Assembly (NCBI GenBank): GCA_003265685.1
Contig: KZ836102.1
Span: 17,411 to 81,410 of the forward strand
Origin: Piscinibacter caeni
Lineage (GTDB): Bacteria; Pseudomonadota; Gammaproteobacteria; Burkholderiales; Burkholderiaceae_C
Direction of reading: 5' to 3'
Length of the DNA stretch: 64,000 nt
This document shows, in pieces, positions 6,815 through 15,658 of this stretch. The notes below the pieces were generated by a model that was not told the DNA's origin, did not search any database, and saw only the letters and a list, made by a program, of their open reading frames with translations. Position numbers and translations under genes: made by a program. Numbering within the stretch: the first letter of the stretch is position 1; every line of letters begins with the position of its first letter.

Positions 6815-8620
6815 TCAGGCGAATGCCGCCTCGAGGCTTGCGAACACCGCGTTGGCGAGCTCCGGGGCGTCGTTGGCGACGCCGTAGGGGACGCCCATGC
6901 TGCGGTACTTGTACTCTTCTCGCGAAGAGATGAGCACGAAGCGAACCTCGACTCCGAAGGCCTTGGCCTCCTCGATCGCGGCGGCCAGCACCGTTTGATC
7001 GCCAGGATCTCCGTCGGTCACGACCTTCAGGATCTTGCGACGCTCCTTGCGGTTAATCAGCTCCCGAAGTGCCCAAACGACCGCGAGGTGCGTGTTGGTG
7101 CTGCTCGCGCTGTGGGGACCGAAGTCCTTGAGCGTTTCAGCCCAGCTGTCGTCGAAGCCCTTGTACTGATGGAGCGACGTGTTGTAGCCCACCAGTGCAA
7201 ACGGCACCTCGGCGTTGTTGAGCACCTCGCCAGCGCCCACGCAAACGCGTGAGGCAGCGTCCTCGCGGCGCATGTCGCCGAACGGCTCGTTCATCGATCC
7301 GGACTCGTCGTCCAGGACCATCACGCACGTGTCGAGCTCCTCCTGCAGGCTGCGCTTCTGGAAGATCTCCGTGTCGCCTTGCACCAAGCGCCAGACCCGG
7401 CCAGGCCGGATGCGGCCTTCGGTCGAGCGGCGACGGTGCACCAGTGCTCGCGATTCGAGGAGTTCCTCGATTTTGAGCCCCAGCGCGGCCGTGATCGCCC
7501 GCGCGCCGGCGCGCATCGCAGTGCGGTTCTCTTCCGAGTCGCGCTGCGGCCTGGATGCCACTCCCATCTCGTGGGTGTGGCTCATGCCGCCGCCAGTCGC
7601 CATGGCTTCGCTGCCTTCGACCAGGTGGTCTTCGAGGCCCTTGCCGTACGTGCCGGCGTCTTCCTTCGATGCCTTGAGGACTTGCTCGATCGCCTTGGCC
7701 AGGTCGCCCTGGTTCGGCTCGAACCCGCCCTTTGCAGGATCTCCGGGCTGATCGCCAGGTTGGTCGCCCTTCCCGGCCCTGCCCTTCTTGCCCGGTTGGG
7801 GCGCGCCGTCAGCCTTCCCAGGCTTGTCGCCCGGGTTGCCACCCTGCGAAGGGTCGCTCGAGTTGCCTGCGCCCTGCCCTGCATCAGCCTTGTCAGGCTG
7901 GCCGGACTGGCCGCTTTGCGGTTGCTGTTGCGGCGGCGGGTTCTCCTTGGCCATCTTCAGCAGCTCGAGGATCTTGCGCGAGTGCACCTGGACATCTGCC
8001 GTTGTGGGTGCAGCCGTGGCCTTGAGGGCCTCGGACTTCACCGCGGCGGTCAGGCGGCTGCCGAAAGTCTGGATGGCCAGCTTTCGATAGTCGCGCGAGA
8101 ACGCTTCCAAGCAGGATTGCCCAAGCAGTTCCGAGCGCAGCTCGGTCACCAGCCAGGACGTGAGGATCTCGGCCGGGTGCAGTTGCTCGTCGGCCTTGGG
8201 GCCGGCGAACACGCCGCGGTCGACCAGGACCTCGATCCCCTCGCGGATCACCTTCTTGGACCCGGGATACCGGGCCAGCGCGAGCAGCTCGCCGCGCGGA
8301 TCCTCCAGCACGTTCTCCAGTACGCCGCCGATGCCCTTGTCAGGCATGACGCTGAAGTCGGTGTGGTGGCCGTGGCAGAGCACTTCGTGTGAGACGAGCG
8401 CGCGCAGGAGCGTTGCATCGCCTTCCGTACCGACCGAAGCCATGTGGGGCAGCTTCATCAGCAGACCCGCGGGGTTCTTCGGGTCCGGGCCGATGGCCGC
8501 GGTCTCGATGTTGGCCCACTCCAGCCGGACCTTGCGGCCCTGGCGGCCCGCCTCGTCGAGAAGCAGGTGGGTGTAGAGGTAGAGGTGCCGCATGGACACC
8601 GTCTTGGCTCCCTGTTGCAT
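6815..8620 (-). CDS. VWA-domain protein, CobT-like
   Basis: A 601-residue protein. The C-terminal domain is von Willebrand A-like with a metal-binding D-D-E-S-G-S-M (D-x-S-x-S) near residue 437 and a later V-T-D-G-D-P-G-D. The N-terminal domain has H-E-V-L-C-H-G-H-H-T-D-F followed by V-L-E-D-P-R-G-E, as in CobT-like VWA proteins. Between them is a long Gln/Gly/Pro/Lys-rich linker (about residues 245-320). Such proteins partner a CobS/MoxR ATPase, here at 4122. The start at 8620 has AAGGAAG 5 bases upstream; an ATG at 8647 is in frame but has a weaker site. Its cargo is unknown; no CobN chelatase subunit is present. Confidence 0.8.
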   Translation of the reverse strand: MQQGAKTVSMRHLYLYTHLLLDEAGRQGRKVRLEWANIETAAIGPDPKNPAGLLMKLPHMASVGTEGDATLLRALVSHEVLCHGHHTDFSVMPDKGIGGVLENVLEDPRGELLALARYPGSKKVIREGIEVLVDRGVFAGPKADEQLHPAEILTSWLVTELRSELLGQSCLEAFSRDYRKLAIQTFGSRLTAAVKSEALKATAAPTTADVQVHSRKILELLKMAKENPPPQQQPQSGQSGQPDKADAGQGAGNSSDPSQGGNPGDKPGKADGAPQPGKKGRAGKGDQPGDQPGDPAKGGFEPNQGDLAKAIEQVLKASKEDAGTYGKGLEDHLVEGSEAMATGGGMSHTHEMGVASRPQRDSEENRTAMRAGARAITAALGLKIEELLESRALVHRRRSTEGRIRPGRVWRLVQGDTEIFQKRSLQEELDTCVMVLDDESGSMNEPFGDMRREDAASRVCVGAGEVLNNAEVPFALVGYNTSLHQYKGFDDSWAETLKDFGPHSASSTNTHLAVVWALRELINRKERRKILKVVTDGDPGDQTVLAAAIEEAKAFGVEVRFVLISSREEYKYRSMGVPYGVANDAPELANAVFASLEAAFA

Positions 8621-8775
8621 CGTTTCTTCCTTCCAGTTGATGGCCATGCGAAATGCGCGGCCTTACGGAGAGGAGATGCGCAACGCTGGCGCGCAACCCG
8701 TGGGTGCCATCTTGGTGCGCGCGCGCACGCGCGGACGGCGGCGTGGGAGCGCGGCGCGAGCGACGCGGCGGCGAG

Positions 8776-9333
8776 CTACTCGCGGGTGATGCCGTACTTG
8801 GCAAGCACCGCCCTGATCTCATCCATGATCAGGTCGGACTGCTTGAAGCTGGCCTGGGAGACAGGAACCTTCCCCGTCTCGACGTACTGGGAAAGCACCT
8901 CGGTGAGAAGGCTAGAGATCGTCACCTCGACACCGCGCCGGGCGCCTTCTTCGGCCGCCAAACGCTTGAACTGGTAGAAGACCGACTCGGGCACACGAGC
9001 GGAGACGGTCAGGGTGGGCCCCTTCTCTCCCGGCTGCACGAGGTCGCCTACCTCTTCGAGCATCGGTTGGACCAGCGCCAGGAGACGGTTCTTGGTGTCG
9101 ATGTCCTCGGTGTAGAGCTGCAGCTTGAGGTTCGACGCAAGGAACTGGCTCAAGTCGGGGTCCGCGGTGACGGCATCCAGTCCGCGAAGATGAATAACAG
9201 CCTCTTCGGCGTACTTGATGGCCGTCGGATGTGAAATGTCGTAACGCGATGCCACCGATCGGCCGGACTCGCCCCGTACGATCGCTTCGTAGATCGCGAC
9301 CTTGACCGCTAGGGAAGGATTGCGTTGCGCCAA
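8776..9333 (-). CDS. DNA-binding protein with HTH and possible RHH domains
   Basis: A protein of about 185 residues. Residues 11-45 look like a transposase- or resolvase-style HTH (A-I-Y-E-A-I-V-R-G-E-S-G-R-S-V-A-S-R-Y-D). Residues 107-155 (L-T-V-S-A-R-V-P-E-S-V-F-Y-Q-F) suggest a ribbon-helix-helix or similar dimer domain. No ATG is available near the N-terminus: TTG at 9333 is used here, but GGAGG inside the end of the RecG gene is better placed for an ATT at 9345 or a nearby CTG. It follows the RecG-like gene closely, so they probably share a transcript. No clear terminator follows. Confidence 0.6.
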   Translation of the reverse strand: MAQRNPSLAVKVAIYEAIVRGESGRSVASRYDISHPTAIKYAEEAVIHLRGLDAVTADPDLSQFLASNLKLQLYTEDIDTKNRLLALVQPMLEEVGDLVQPGEKGPTLTVSARVPESVFYQFKRLAAEEGARRGVEVTISSLLTEVLSQYVETGKVPVSQASFKQSDLIMDEIRAVLAKYGITRE

Positions 9334-9347
9334 GTCGCACGCGGCAA

Positions 9348-11258
9348 TCAGGCCGCCTCCAACAGGCCGAGACGCTCGGCGCCACGTTCAATGTCCTGGC
9401 GTGTCAGATTCACGCCCCAGAAGAGCAGCCTGGAGGACCCCGTCTGCGCGTCTCCGCCGGCGTCGACGTTGCCGAACCCACGCAGGTCAGCGTCGCGCTC
9501 GGCCAGAGTGAAGCCGTCGCTACACTCGACCAAGAGCTCAAGACGCTGCATTGCCATATCTTCTACCTCCGCGGGCAGGTAGAGGAAAAAGTAACCTGAC
9601 CCACCCTTTCGTGCCACACGGCCGCGCAGCTGGTGGAGTTGTGAAACGCCGAAGCGTTCCGGGTGAACCACCACCAAGGCGCGAAGCGACGGTAGCGTGA
9701 CACCAACTTCGATCACTGTCGAGCTTACGAGCAAGCTCAACTCGCCGTCCCTCATTTTATTGATTACGGCGGCCTTCTCGTCATCCGACAATTTCCCGTG
9801 GAGCATGCCCGCGCGGTCGCCGTAGCGCGCCTTGAAGCGCTCGAAAGCGGCCTCCACGGACGCCCGCTCGCCGTCACCCATGTCTTCGGCGAGCGGATAG
9901 ATCACTGCCACCTGGCCGCCCGCGGCGATCTGGGCATGAACAAAGTCGAACAGGCGTGCGCCGTCGGCCTTCTCCACGATCCGGGTGGCGATCTTCTTCA
10001 CCACCGGCAGCTCGCGCAGCACCGAGACTGCCATGCCGCCGAAGCCCACCAGGGCCAGCGTGCGCGGGATCGCGGTGGCGGTCGCTTCGAGGAAGTTGGT
10101 GCGAGCGACTCGCAGGGCGTCCTTCTGCTCGACCGAGAACTTGTGCTGCTCGTCGACGATGACCAAGTCGAACTCGAGCTTGTGCTTGCGAGCGGCGTGA
10201 ATCACGGCGCTGGTACCAACGACAAGGCTCGAACCGATCTGGGCGCCGGAGGTCACCTCTTGGACCGGAATCTCCGGGTAGTAGGCGCGGAGCTCGCCGG
10301 CAATCTGCTCGACCAGCAGCTGGTTGGGCACCACGATCGCGACCCGCGCGCCGGCATTGAACGCCGCCACCGCGGGAACCATGAAGACGATCGACTTGCC
10401 GGTGCCGACGTCACCAGAGAGAAGGCGGCGCATCGGGAAAGGCGCACGCAGATCACCCACCACTTCGTCGATCGCCTTGGCCTGGTCACCGGTCAAGGAG
10501 AAGGGCAGGCGGGCGCACAGCGCCTGGATGGCGGCGCGGTCGATCGGCAGCGCAGATTCGGTGACGGGCGCAGCGGATTGGTTTCGGGCGGCGCGACCCA
10601 GGATGGCAGCCAGCGAAAGCTCCGTGGCCACCTTGGCGGCCATCTCGCCTTCGCGCGTCGACTTGGGGGTGTGCAAGCTGGCCAGCAGCATCTCCGGCTC
10701 CATTCCGGCGCGACGCCGGAACTCGGCCTCGCGCATGCCGGACTGCGCCAGGAGCATGCACGCGGCTTCATTGATGCTCGACAGCGCGCCGGCGACGCCC
10801 TTGGCCAGCGAGTCGCCGGAGACCTGACCGGGCTTGCCGGCGTAGATCGGGACGATGCGGCCGCGCTGCTCGGGAAGGACGAGATCGGGATTGCCGATCT
10901 GCAGCTTTCCCTTGAACGTGGTGACCTGGCCGTACAGGTGGAGCTCGTCGCCAGGCTGAAACTCCATCCAGGGGAAGTAGGAGCCGAAGACGGTGATGTC
11001 GACCCCCTGCCCTCGCCCGTCGACGCCGCGCATCGCCAGGCGCCAGCCGCGCTTCCAGTTGCTGGTGGGCATGTTCGTGCGGTCGAACAACGTGCGATCG
11101 GTCAAGGTCAGGACCATGTAGACCTTGATGCCAGTGTCCGCAATCGGCAGCACATGCATGGGCTCGAGGTAGTCCCGGTACTCCTTCGGGGACGACAGGA
11201 GGCACTCGGGCAGCGACGAGAAGCCCAGGCGAGAGAGGCGGCCGATTTCCTTGCTCAT
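9348..11258 (-). CDS. recG: RecG-like ATP-dependent DNA helicase
   Basis: A 636-residue superfamily 2 helicase. An N-terminal OB-like wedge region (to about residue 190) precedes motif I S-G-D-V-G-T-G-K-S near 280, motif II D-E-Q-H-K-F near 367 and motif VI Q-L-R-G-R-V-A-R-K near 545. The C-terminal R-D-A-D-L-R-G-F-G matches the RecG hook region. RecG remodels stalled forks and branched DNA; a plasmid copy could help re-establish incoming DNA. It is slightly shorter than chromosomal RecG (about 690). The ATG at 11258 is only 12 bases from the -10 box, so the message may be nearly leaderless. Confidence 0.85.
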   Translation of the reverse strand: MSKEIGRLSRLGFSSLPECLLSSPKEYRDYLEPMHVLPIADTGIKVYMVLTLTDRTLFDRTNMPTSNWKRGWRLAMRGVDGRGQGVDITVFGSYFPWMEFQPGDELHLYGQVTTFKGKLQIGNPDLVLPEQRGRIVPIYAGKPGQVSGDSLAKGVAGALSSINEAACMLLAQSGMREAEFRRRAGMEPEMLLASLHTPKSTREGEMAAKVATELSLAAILGRAARNQSAAPVTESALPIDRAAIQALCARLPFSLTGDQAKAIDEVVGDLRAPFPMRRLLSGDVGTGKSIVFMVPAVAAFNAGARVAIVVPNQLLVEQIAGELRAYYPEIPVQEVTSGAQIGSSLVVGTSAVIHAARKHKLEFDLVIVDEQHKFSVEQKDALRVARTNFLEATATAIPRTLALVGFGGMAVSVLRELPVVKKIATRIVEKADGARLFDFVHAQIAAGGQVAVIYPLAEDMGDGERASVEAAFERFKARYGDRAGMLHGKLSDDEKAAVINKMRDGELSLLVSSTVIEVGVTLPSLRALVVVHPERFGVSQLHQLRGRVARKGGSGYFFLYLPAEVEDMAMQRLELLVECSDGFTLAERDADLRGFGNVDAGGDAQTGSSRLLFWGVNLTRQDIERGAERLGLLEAA

Positions 11259-11270
11259 GATTTGGGCACA

Positions 11271-11301
11271 ATGATACACGCATCGTATTGGTACGTGTGA
11301 A
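11271..11301 (-). promoter_or_regulatory. promoter of recG-like gene with operator
   Basis: On the minus strand, TTCACA (11301-11296) and TATCAT (11276-11271) are separated by 19 bp, with a degenerate GATGCGTGTATC element at the -10 box. Predicted transcription begins about 5-6 bases before the ATG. Confidence 0.5.
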
Positions 11302-11334
11302 AAGAAAACCCCGATCCGATTGACGGACCGGGGT
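11301..11334 (-). terminator. intrinsic terminator
   Basis: The minus-strand stem CCCCGGTCCG/CGGATCGGGG is followed by TTTTCTTTT. It ends the gene at 11341. Confidence 0.85.
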
Positions 11335-11340
11335 GTGGCA

Positions 11341-11778
11341 TCAGGCGGCAGCTTCTTCTGCTGGCGCAAGATGCTGAAGGGCTTCGGGAAGGAACTCGGC
11401 GATGGACCGAGGCTTCTTGCGGCGAGGATGTGCGAGCTCGTCGAGCTTCATCAACTTCGCGGCGTTCCACAGATGGATGTCCTCGCTGTACGGGCGCAGT
11501 GAGGACGCGCGCTCCCAGCGGATGGCACGATGGCCATCGCCGTAGTCCCACATCACAGGCAGGACACCGTCCAGCTTGCCGGCCTTTCGAAGGGCCATGA
11601 CGTGGTTCATCACCAGCGCACCATCCGGCTGTGACACCGGAAAGTCAGGGGTATTCGCCCACGCCATCGGGGAATCGACCTCGAGGACGCGACCACCAAT
11701 GGGTCGGCCCCACTGGCTTGGATGGGCGGCACGGTTGGGCCAGCGCGAAGCGCCGACCCAGCTTCCGACACGACACAT
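11341..11778 (-). CDS. hypothetical protein
   Basis: A 145-residue protein, not recognised. It is tryptophan-rich (W-V-G-A-S-R-W, M-W-D-Y-G-D-G-H-R-A-I-R-W) with a basic P-R-R-K-K-P-R near residue 118 and an acidic Ala/Glu tail. It has no signal peptide. The start at 11778 has CAGGAG 7 bases upstream. It is a single-gene unit with a CATCTCC leader element at 11837-11853 and its own terminator. Confidence 0.65.
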   Translation of the reverse strand: MCRVGSWVGASRWPNRAAHPSQWGRPIGGRVLEVDSPMAWANTPDFPVSQPDGALVMNHVMALRKAGKLDGVLPVMWDYGDGHRAIRWERASSLRPYSEDIHLWNAAKLMKLDELAHPRRKKPRSIAEFLPEALQHLAPAEEAAA

Positions 11779-11871
11779 GTTGCTTCTCCTGGTTGAAAAA
11801 GGGATTCGCCAGGCAGTTGCGAGCTGCTTGACGCCCTGGAGATGCGCAACGCGTGCACCGACGCGCGATTG

Positions 11872-11911
11872 AAAGAGAAACGCCCCGGCCAGAATGAACT
11901 GGCGCGGGGCG
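11872..11911 (-). terminator. intrinsic terminator
   Basis: The minus-strand stem CGCCCCGCGCCAG/CTGGCCGGGGCG is followed by TTTCTCTTT. It ends the gene at 11926. Confidence 0.85.
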
Positions 11912-11925
11912 TGGTCAGGGTTGGC

Positions 11926-12243
11926 TTAGTGGAAGTCGGGGTGATCCGGCGCCACGAAGATGTGTTCGATTCGCGAGTGGTCCAAGTAGTAGCAGGGATG
12001 TCCGCGCCAGGTGCTGCGCTTGTAGCCGACGTGGTAGTCGTCCTTCAGGTGCAAGCCCTTCTGGCTGCCGACCGCGCAGCCGAGGCGCGACGCGACGGGC
12101 TGCCAGTTGGTGCGACGCGCAAAGGTCGCGAAGCTCACGTCGCGCGATCGATCCATCATGTCGAACAGGTCCTGGACCTTGGACATCGGGATGTCGACGC
12201 AGCGCGCGACGAGCTCGAACTTCGGTGCTGGGCGTTGGGGCAT
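11926..12243 (-). CDS. hypothetical protein
   Basis: A 105-residue basic, histidine-rich protein, not recognised (H-V-G-Y-K-R-S, G-H-P-C-Y-Y-L-D-H-S). The N-terminal helix (M-S-K-V-Q-D-L-F-D-M-M-D-R) may be a protein contact. It is cytoplasmic by lack of signal. The ATG at 12243 has CCGGAG 6 bases upstream. The leader carries a CATCTCC element (12290-12307) and a perfect hairpin, GGACGCA-ACGG-TGCGTCC, just before the ribosome-binding site. Confidence 0.65.
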   Translation of the reverse strand: MPQRPAPKFELVARCVDIPMSKVQDLFDMMDRSRDVSFATFARRTNWQPVASRLGCAVGSQKGLHLKDDYHVGYKRSTWRGHPCYYLDHSRIEHIFVAPDHPDFH

Positions 12244-12289
12244 GTGGGTTCTCCGGTGTGAAAGGGACGCACCGTTGCGTCCTCGTTCC

Positions 12290-12307
12290 CGGAGATGGCC
12301 AACGCGG
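12290..12307 (-). promoter_or_regulatory. recurrent CATCTCC leader element (representative)
   Basis: The minus strand reads GCGTTGGCCATCTCCGGG. Related elements, all in the sense of the downstream gene and about 30-150 bp before its start, lie at 3220-3235, 3601-3611, 5380-5395, 6105-6120, 6718-6733, 8671-8688, 11837-11853, 15716-15729, 16131-16149, 44971-44989 and 56179-56194 (minus) and 39285-39300 (plus). The consensus is roughly CGYGTKNTGSCATCYCCG. It could be a promoter, an activator site or an RNA element complementary to GGAGATG-type ribosome-binding sites. Confidence 0.5.
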
Positions 12308-12312
12308 GCCAC

Positions 12313-12344
12313 CAAAGAAATCAGGCCACCCGGAGGTGGCCTGA
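12313..12344 (-). terminator. intrinsic terminator
   Basis: The minus-strand stem CAGGCCACC/GGTGGCCTG is followed by ATTTCTTTGG. It lies 10 bases past the gene ending at 12354. Confidence 0.85.
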
Positions 12345-12353
12345 TGGAGGGGG

Positions 12354-12866
12354 TTAGAACTTGAAGTCCGTGGGCTTGTTGTCCACGAAGCTCACGCTCA
12401 CCGGACGTCGGTTGCGCAGTTGGAGCTTGTCGTAGACGCTGCCCGGGACCTTCGTCTCCTGGTCGTCCGTGCCGTCGCGAAACGCGACCGTCACGCAGAC
12501 CTGGCGCTTCTCCTGTCCACCGTCCACCGCAGCGCCGGCGACATTGCCGACGGCGTCAGCTGCGATGACCTGGCCCAGCAGCGCTCCGCCGGTCTTGCCG
12601 CTGACTTGCAGGACGGTGTTCTTGAAGATGTTGCCCCAGCGCGAGCCCGAGCCACTGTGGCCGTCTCCGCACTCTTGCATCTTGTAGATGTAGCCCTCGC
12701 GGACCACGGCAGGTGCAACAGCGCTGGCGGCGACCGCGGGAGCCGAAGCGGCTTCAGCCGCAGAGGCAGCAGGCGCGGTTGCCGGGACAACTTCGGTGGC
12801 AGCGTCCTGTGCGAACGCAACGTGGGTACCGAGCAAAAGGAGGAGTGTGCAGATGGTGTGTTTCAT
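12354..12866 (-). CDS. exported protein, unknown function
   Basis: A 170-residue protein with a typical signal peptide (M-K-H-T-I-C-T-L-L-L-L-L-G, cleavage likely after A-F-A near residue 19). An Ala/Val/Pro-rich stretch of about 35 residues follows, then a small domain with C66 and C124 that could form a disulfide. A glycine-rich, possibly hydrophobic segment (G-G-A-L-L-G-Q-V-I-A-A-D-A-V-G-N-V-A-G) recalls Rick/17-kDa-type outer-membrane glycine motifs. It is a periplasmic or envelope protein. It stands alone between terminators. Confidence 0.65.
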   Translation of the reverse strand: MKHTICTLLLLLGTHVAFAQDAATEVVPATAPAASAAEAASAPAVAASAVAPAVVREGYIYKMQECGDGHSGSGSRWGNIFKNTVLQVSGKTGGALLGQVIAADAVGNVAGAAVDGGQEKRQVCVTVAFRDGTDDQETKVPGSVYDKLQLRNRRPVSVSFVDNKPTDFKF

Positions 12867-12972
12867 GATGAGTCTCTAAATGATGAAGGGGTTGGTTGGG
12901 TAAGGCCAGTGCGAATTTCGCGAAGCCTCGTACCACGGTCATGAGTCACACGGGAACGCAATGCTCGGAGGG

Positions 12973-13009
12973 CAAAGAAAAAGGCCCACCGCATGTGCGA
13001 TGGGCCTTC
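12973..13009 (-). terminator. intrinsic terminator
   Basis: The minus-strand stem AAGGCCCATCG/CGGTGGGCCTT is followed by TTTCTTTG. It ends the nrdJ transcript. Confidence 0.85.
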
Positions 13010-13069
13010 AGGATTACGGCATGTGGTGCTAGGCGCACGTTATGCCGTTTGCGATTTCTCGCCTTTTCG

Positions 13070-15658
13070 TCAGCCGCAGCTGCCGATCGCTCCGCAGTTG
13101 AAGCACTTGCTGCATCCATCCACGCGGTGGACTTCATGCGCGCCGCACTCCGGGCACTTCTTGCCGGCGCCGTTGAGCACCGGTGCGTTCTTGGCTGCAG
13201 CCGTGGTCGCTTCGTCGGTCTCGCTCGTGGCGACACCGAACTCCGCGTCACGACGCGCCAGGCGTTCCGCGAGCTTGCGCACGGGGACCTGGTTGCCGCT
13301 CACGTCGAGGAAGCCTCGGTTGTGCAGGATGCGCTGGAGCGCGTAGCCGATGGCAGCGACTTCGGAGTCGTGGAAGCGCGGTGCTTTCGCCCCGTCGTCC
13401 TTCTCCACGTAGCCGCAGCGCACCGGGCCCTTGTCCCAGATGATCTTGCGCATGTTGGCCAGTGCCTTCGCGATCGAGCCACCCGAGCGGGCGACCATCG
13501 ACAGCAGACGCATGTTCGACGAGATCCATTGCTGGCCCTCACCGAGCTGGCCGGCCGGCATGAAGAACTCCACCGGGCGCTCGATCACCACCGTTTCGCC
13601 ACCGAGCACGCCTTCGACGCGCTGGTAGTTCACCGTCAGGTACACCGACTGCTTGCCTTCGTGGGTCCAGTAGTCGACCTTCGAAGTCACGCCTTCCAGT
13701 TCCCCTTCGGGGCGGCTCTCGAACTGCTTGCGCAGCGGATCGTCGTCCGGGGTCACGGCGGGTGCCGCGGCCGCCGGCGCCGGCGCAGGCGCGCCAACCG
13801 ACAGCACGCTTCCCAGCGTGGCATTCGGGCGGTAGGTCGACAGGCCCTTGAGGCCAGCCTGCCAGGCCGCGAGGTACAGACCCTTGAAGTCGTCGTACGG
13901 GTAGTCCGCCGGCACGTTCACCGTCTTCGAGATCGAAGTGTCGATGTACGGCTGGACGTCCTTCATCATCTGCAGGTGTTCGGCCGCCGTCATGTCGAGC
14001 GCGGTGACGAACGAAGCCGGCAGGACGTCCTTGACCTGGTAGGTCTGGCCGCCGACGACGAACGAGTCTTTGTAGTTGCACACGGCGTCGATCAGACCAT
14101 CGCGCAGGGCCGGCTCGCACACCGTCTCGGAGAACACGCGGAACGCGTGGTCCTTGACAGCGTAGAACGTGTGGCCACCGTCCTTGGTCCGCTTCTTCCG
14201 GTTGTAGGCCAGCGAGAACGCCGGCTCGATGCCACCGCTCGCGTTGTCCGCGAACGCCAGGCTCACCGTGCCCGTGGGCGCGATGGCCAGCAGGTGGCTG
14301 TTGCGGATGCCGTGCTCGCGGATCGCGGCCTTGATGTGCTCCGGCAGGCGGGACGCGAACGTGCCCTCTTCCAGATACTTCTCGGCGTTGAACAGCGGGA
14401 ACCGGCCCTTCTCCTTGGCCAGGTCGACCGAGGCCAGGTACGCGGCGTCGCGCATTTCCCGCGTGATCTCGACCGCCTTGGCGCGGCCTTCATCGCTGTT
14501 GTAGCGCAGGCCCAGCATGATCAGGGTGTCACCCAGACCCGTGTAGCCCACACCGATTCGGCGCTTGTTGCGCGATTCCTGCTCCTGCTGCTCGAGCGGC
14601 CAGTGCGTGACGTCCAGGACGTTGTCCAGGAAGCGCACTTGCACAGCCACCGCGGCGCGGTAGGCCTCGAAGTCGAAGCGCGCGGCCGGCGTGAACGGGT
14701 CACGCACGAAGCGCGGCAGGATCACCGGACCCAGGTCGCAGCAGCCGTACGGCGGCAGAGGTTCCTCCGCGCACGGGTTGGTCGCTTCGATTCGCTCGCA
14801 GTAGCGCAGGTTGTTGTCCTTGTTCATGTTGTCGATGAACAGGATGCCCGGCTCCGCGAAGTCGTAGGTGCTGCGCATGATCGTGTCGAAGATCTGCTTC
14901 GCAGGGACCTTCGAGTAGACCCACAGCCCATCGGCGCGACGGTACGCTCCCGCGTCCTTCTGCTCCTTGCCCGGTTCGGCCTTGTGGACCAGCTCCCAGT
15001 CACCGCCGGCGACGACGGCTTCCATGAAGCCTTCGACGATGCCAACGCTGACGTTGAAGTTGTTCCAGCGACCTTCTTCGCGCTTGGCCGTGATGAACTC
15101 CATCACGTCCGGGTGGTCGATCCGCAGCACGCCCATCTGGGCGCCGCGGCGCGAACCAGCGCTTTCCACGGTCTTGCAGCTCTTGTCGAAGACGTCCATG
15201 TACGAGCACGGACCCGAAGCGGAGCTGTGGGTGCCCTTCACGAACGCGCCCTTGGGGCGAATGCGCGAGAAGTCGTAGCCCACGCCGCCACCGCGACGCA
15301 TGGTTTCGGCCGCCTGCAGCAGCGCCACGTAGATGCCGGGGTAGCCGTCATCGTCTTGGCCCATCACCGCGTCGCCGACCGGCTGCACGAAGCAGTTGGC
15401 CAGGGTCGCGCGGATCTCGGACCCGCCGGCGGACATGATCCGCCCGGCACCGATGGCGCCGGCTTGCATGTTGTCGAAGAAGACCTTCTCGAAGTGCTCG
15501 CGCAGCTCCGGCTTCTCGGCCTGGGCGATGCCCTTGGAGACGCGCGCGAAGATCTCGACAGCGGTCTGCTCGTCGCCCTTGGCGTACTTCTCGAGCAGGG
15601 TGTCGACGGTGACTTGCTGAGGCTCGAAGGCGTTCAGCGGAAGATCGTTCATGTTCAT
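13070..15658 (-). CDS. nrdJ: adenosylcobalamin-dependent ribonucleotide reductase (class II)
   Basis: An 862-residue enzyme that reduces ribonucleotides to deoxyribonucleotides with a B12-generated thiyl radical, oxygen-independent. The active-site signature N-P-C-A-E-E-P-L-P-P-Y-G is near residues 293-304, a redox cysteine (L-A-N-C-F-V) near 89, and a C-terminal zinc-ribbon/redox tail (C-P-E-C, C-S-K-C-F-N-C, final C-G) occupies the last 30 residues. No intein is present. The start at 15658 has AGGAG 7 bases upstream. It lies on the same strand as the CobS/CobT-like genes, giving a possible B12 link. It is a single-gene unit with a terminator on each side. A plasmid copy would let the element make DNA precursors when the host supply is low. 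Confidence 0.93.
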   Translation of the reverse strand: MNMNDLPLNAFEPQQVTVDTLLEKYAKGDEQTAVEIFARVSKGIAQAEKPELREHFEKVFFDNMQAGAIGAGRIMSAGGSEIRATLANCFVQPVGDAVMGQDDDGYPGIYVALLQAAETMRRGGGVGYDFSRIRPKGAFVKGTHSSASGPCSYMDVFDKSCKTVESAGSRRGAQMGVLRIDHPDVMEFITAKREEGRWNNFNVSVGIVEGFMEAVVAGGDWELVHKAEPGKEQKDAGAYRRADGLWVYSKVPAKQIFDTIMRSTYDFAEPGILFIDNMNKDNNLRYCERIEATNPCAEEPLPPYGCCDLGPVILPRFVRDPFTPAARFDFEAYRAAVAVQVRFLDNVLDVTHWPLEQQEQESRNKRRIGVGYTGLGDTLIMLGLRYNSDEGRAKAVEITREMRDAAYLASVDLAKEKGRFPLFNAEKYLEEGTFASRLPEHIKAAIREHGIRNSHLLAIAPTGTVSLAFADNASGGIEPAFSLAYNRKKRTKDGGHTFYAVKDHAFRVFSETVCEPALRDGLIDAVCNYKDSFVVGGQTYQVKDVLPASFVTALDMTAAEHLQMMKDVQPYIDTSISKTVNVPADYPYDDFKGLYLAAWQAGLKGLSTYRPNATLGSVLSVGAPAPAPAAAAPAVTPDDDPLRKQFESRPEGELEGVTSKVDYWTHEGKQSVYLTVNYQRVEGVLGGETVVIERPVEFFMPAGQLGEGQQWISSNMRLLSMVARSGGSIAKALANMRKIIWDKGPVRCGYVEKDDGAKAPRFHDSEVAAIGYALQRILHNRGFLDVSGNQVPVRKLAERLARRDAEFGVATSETDEATTAAAKNAPVLNGAGKKCPECGAHEVHRVDGCSKCFNCGAIGSCG

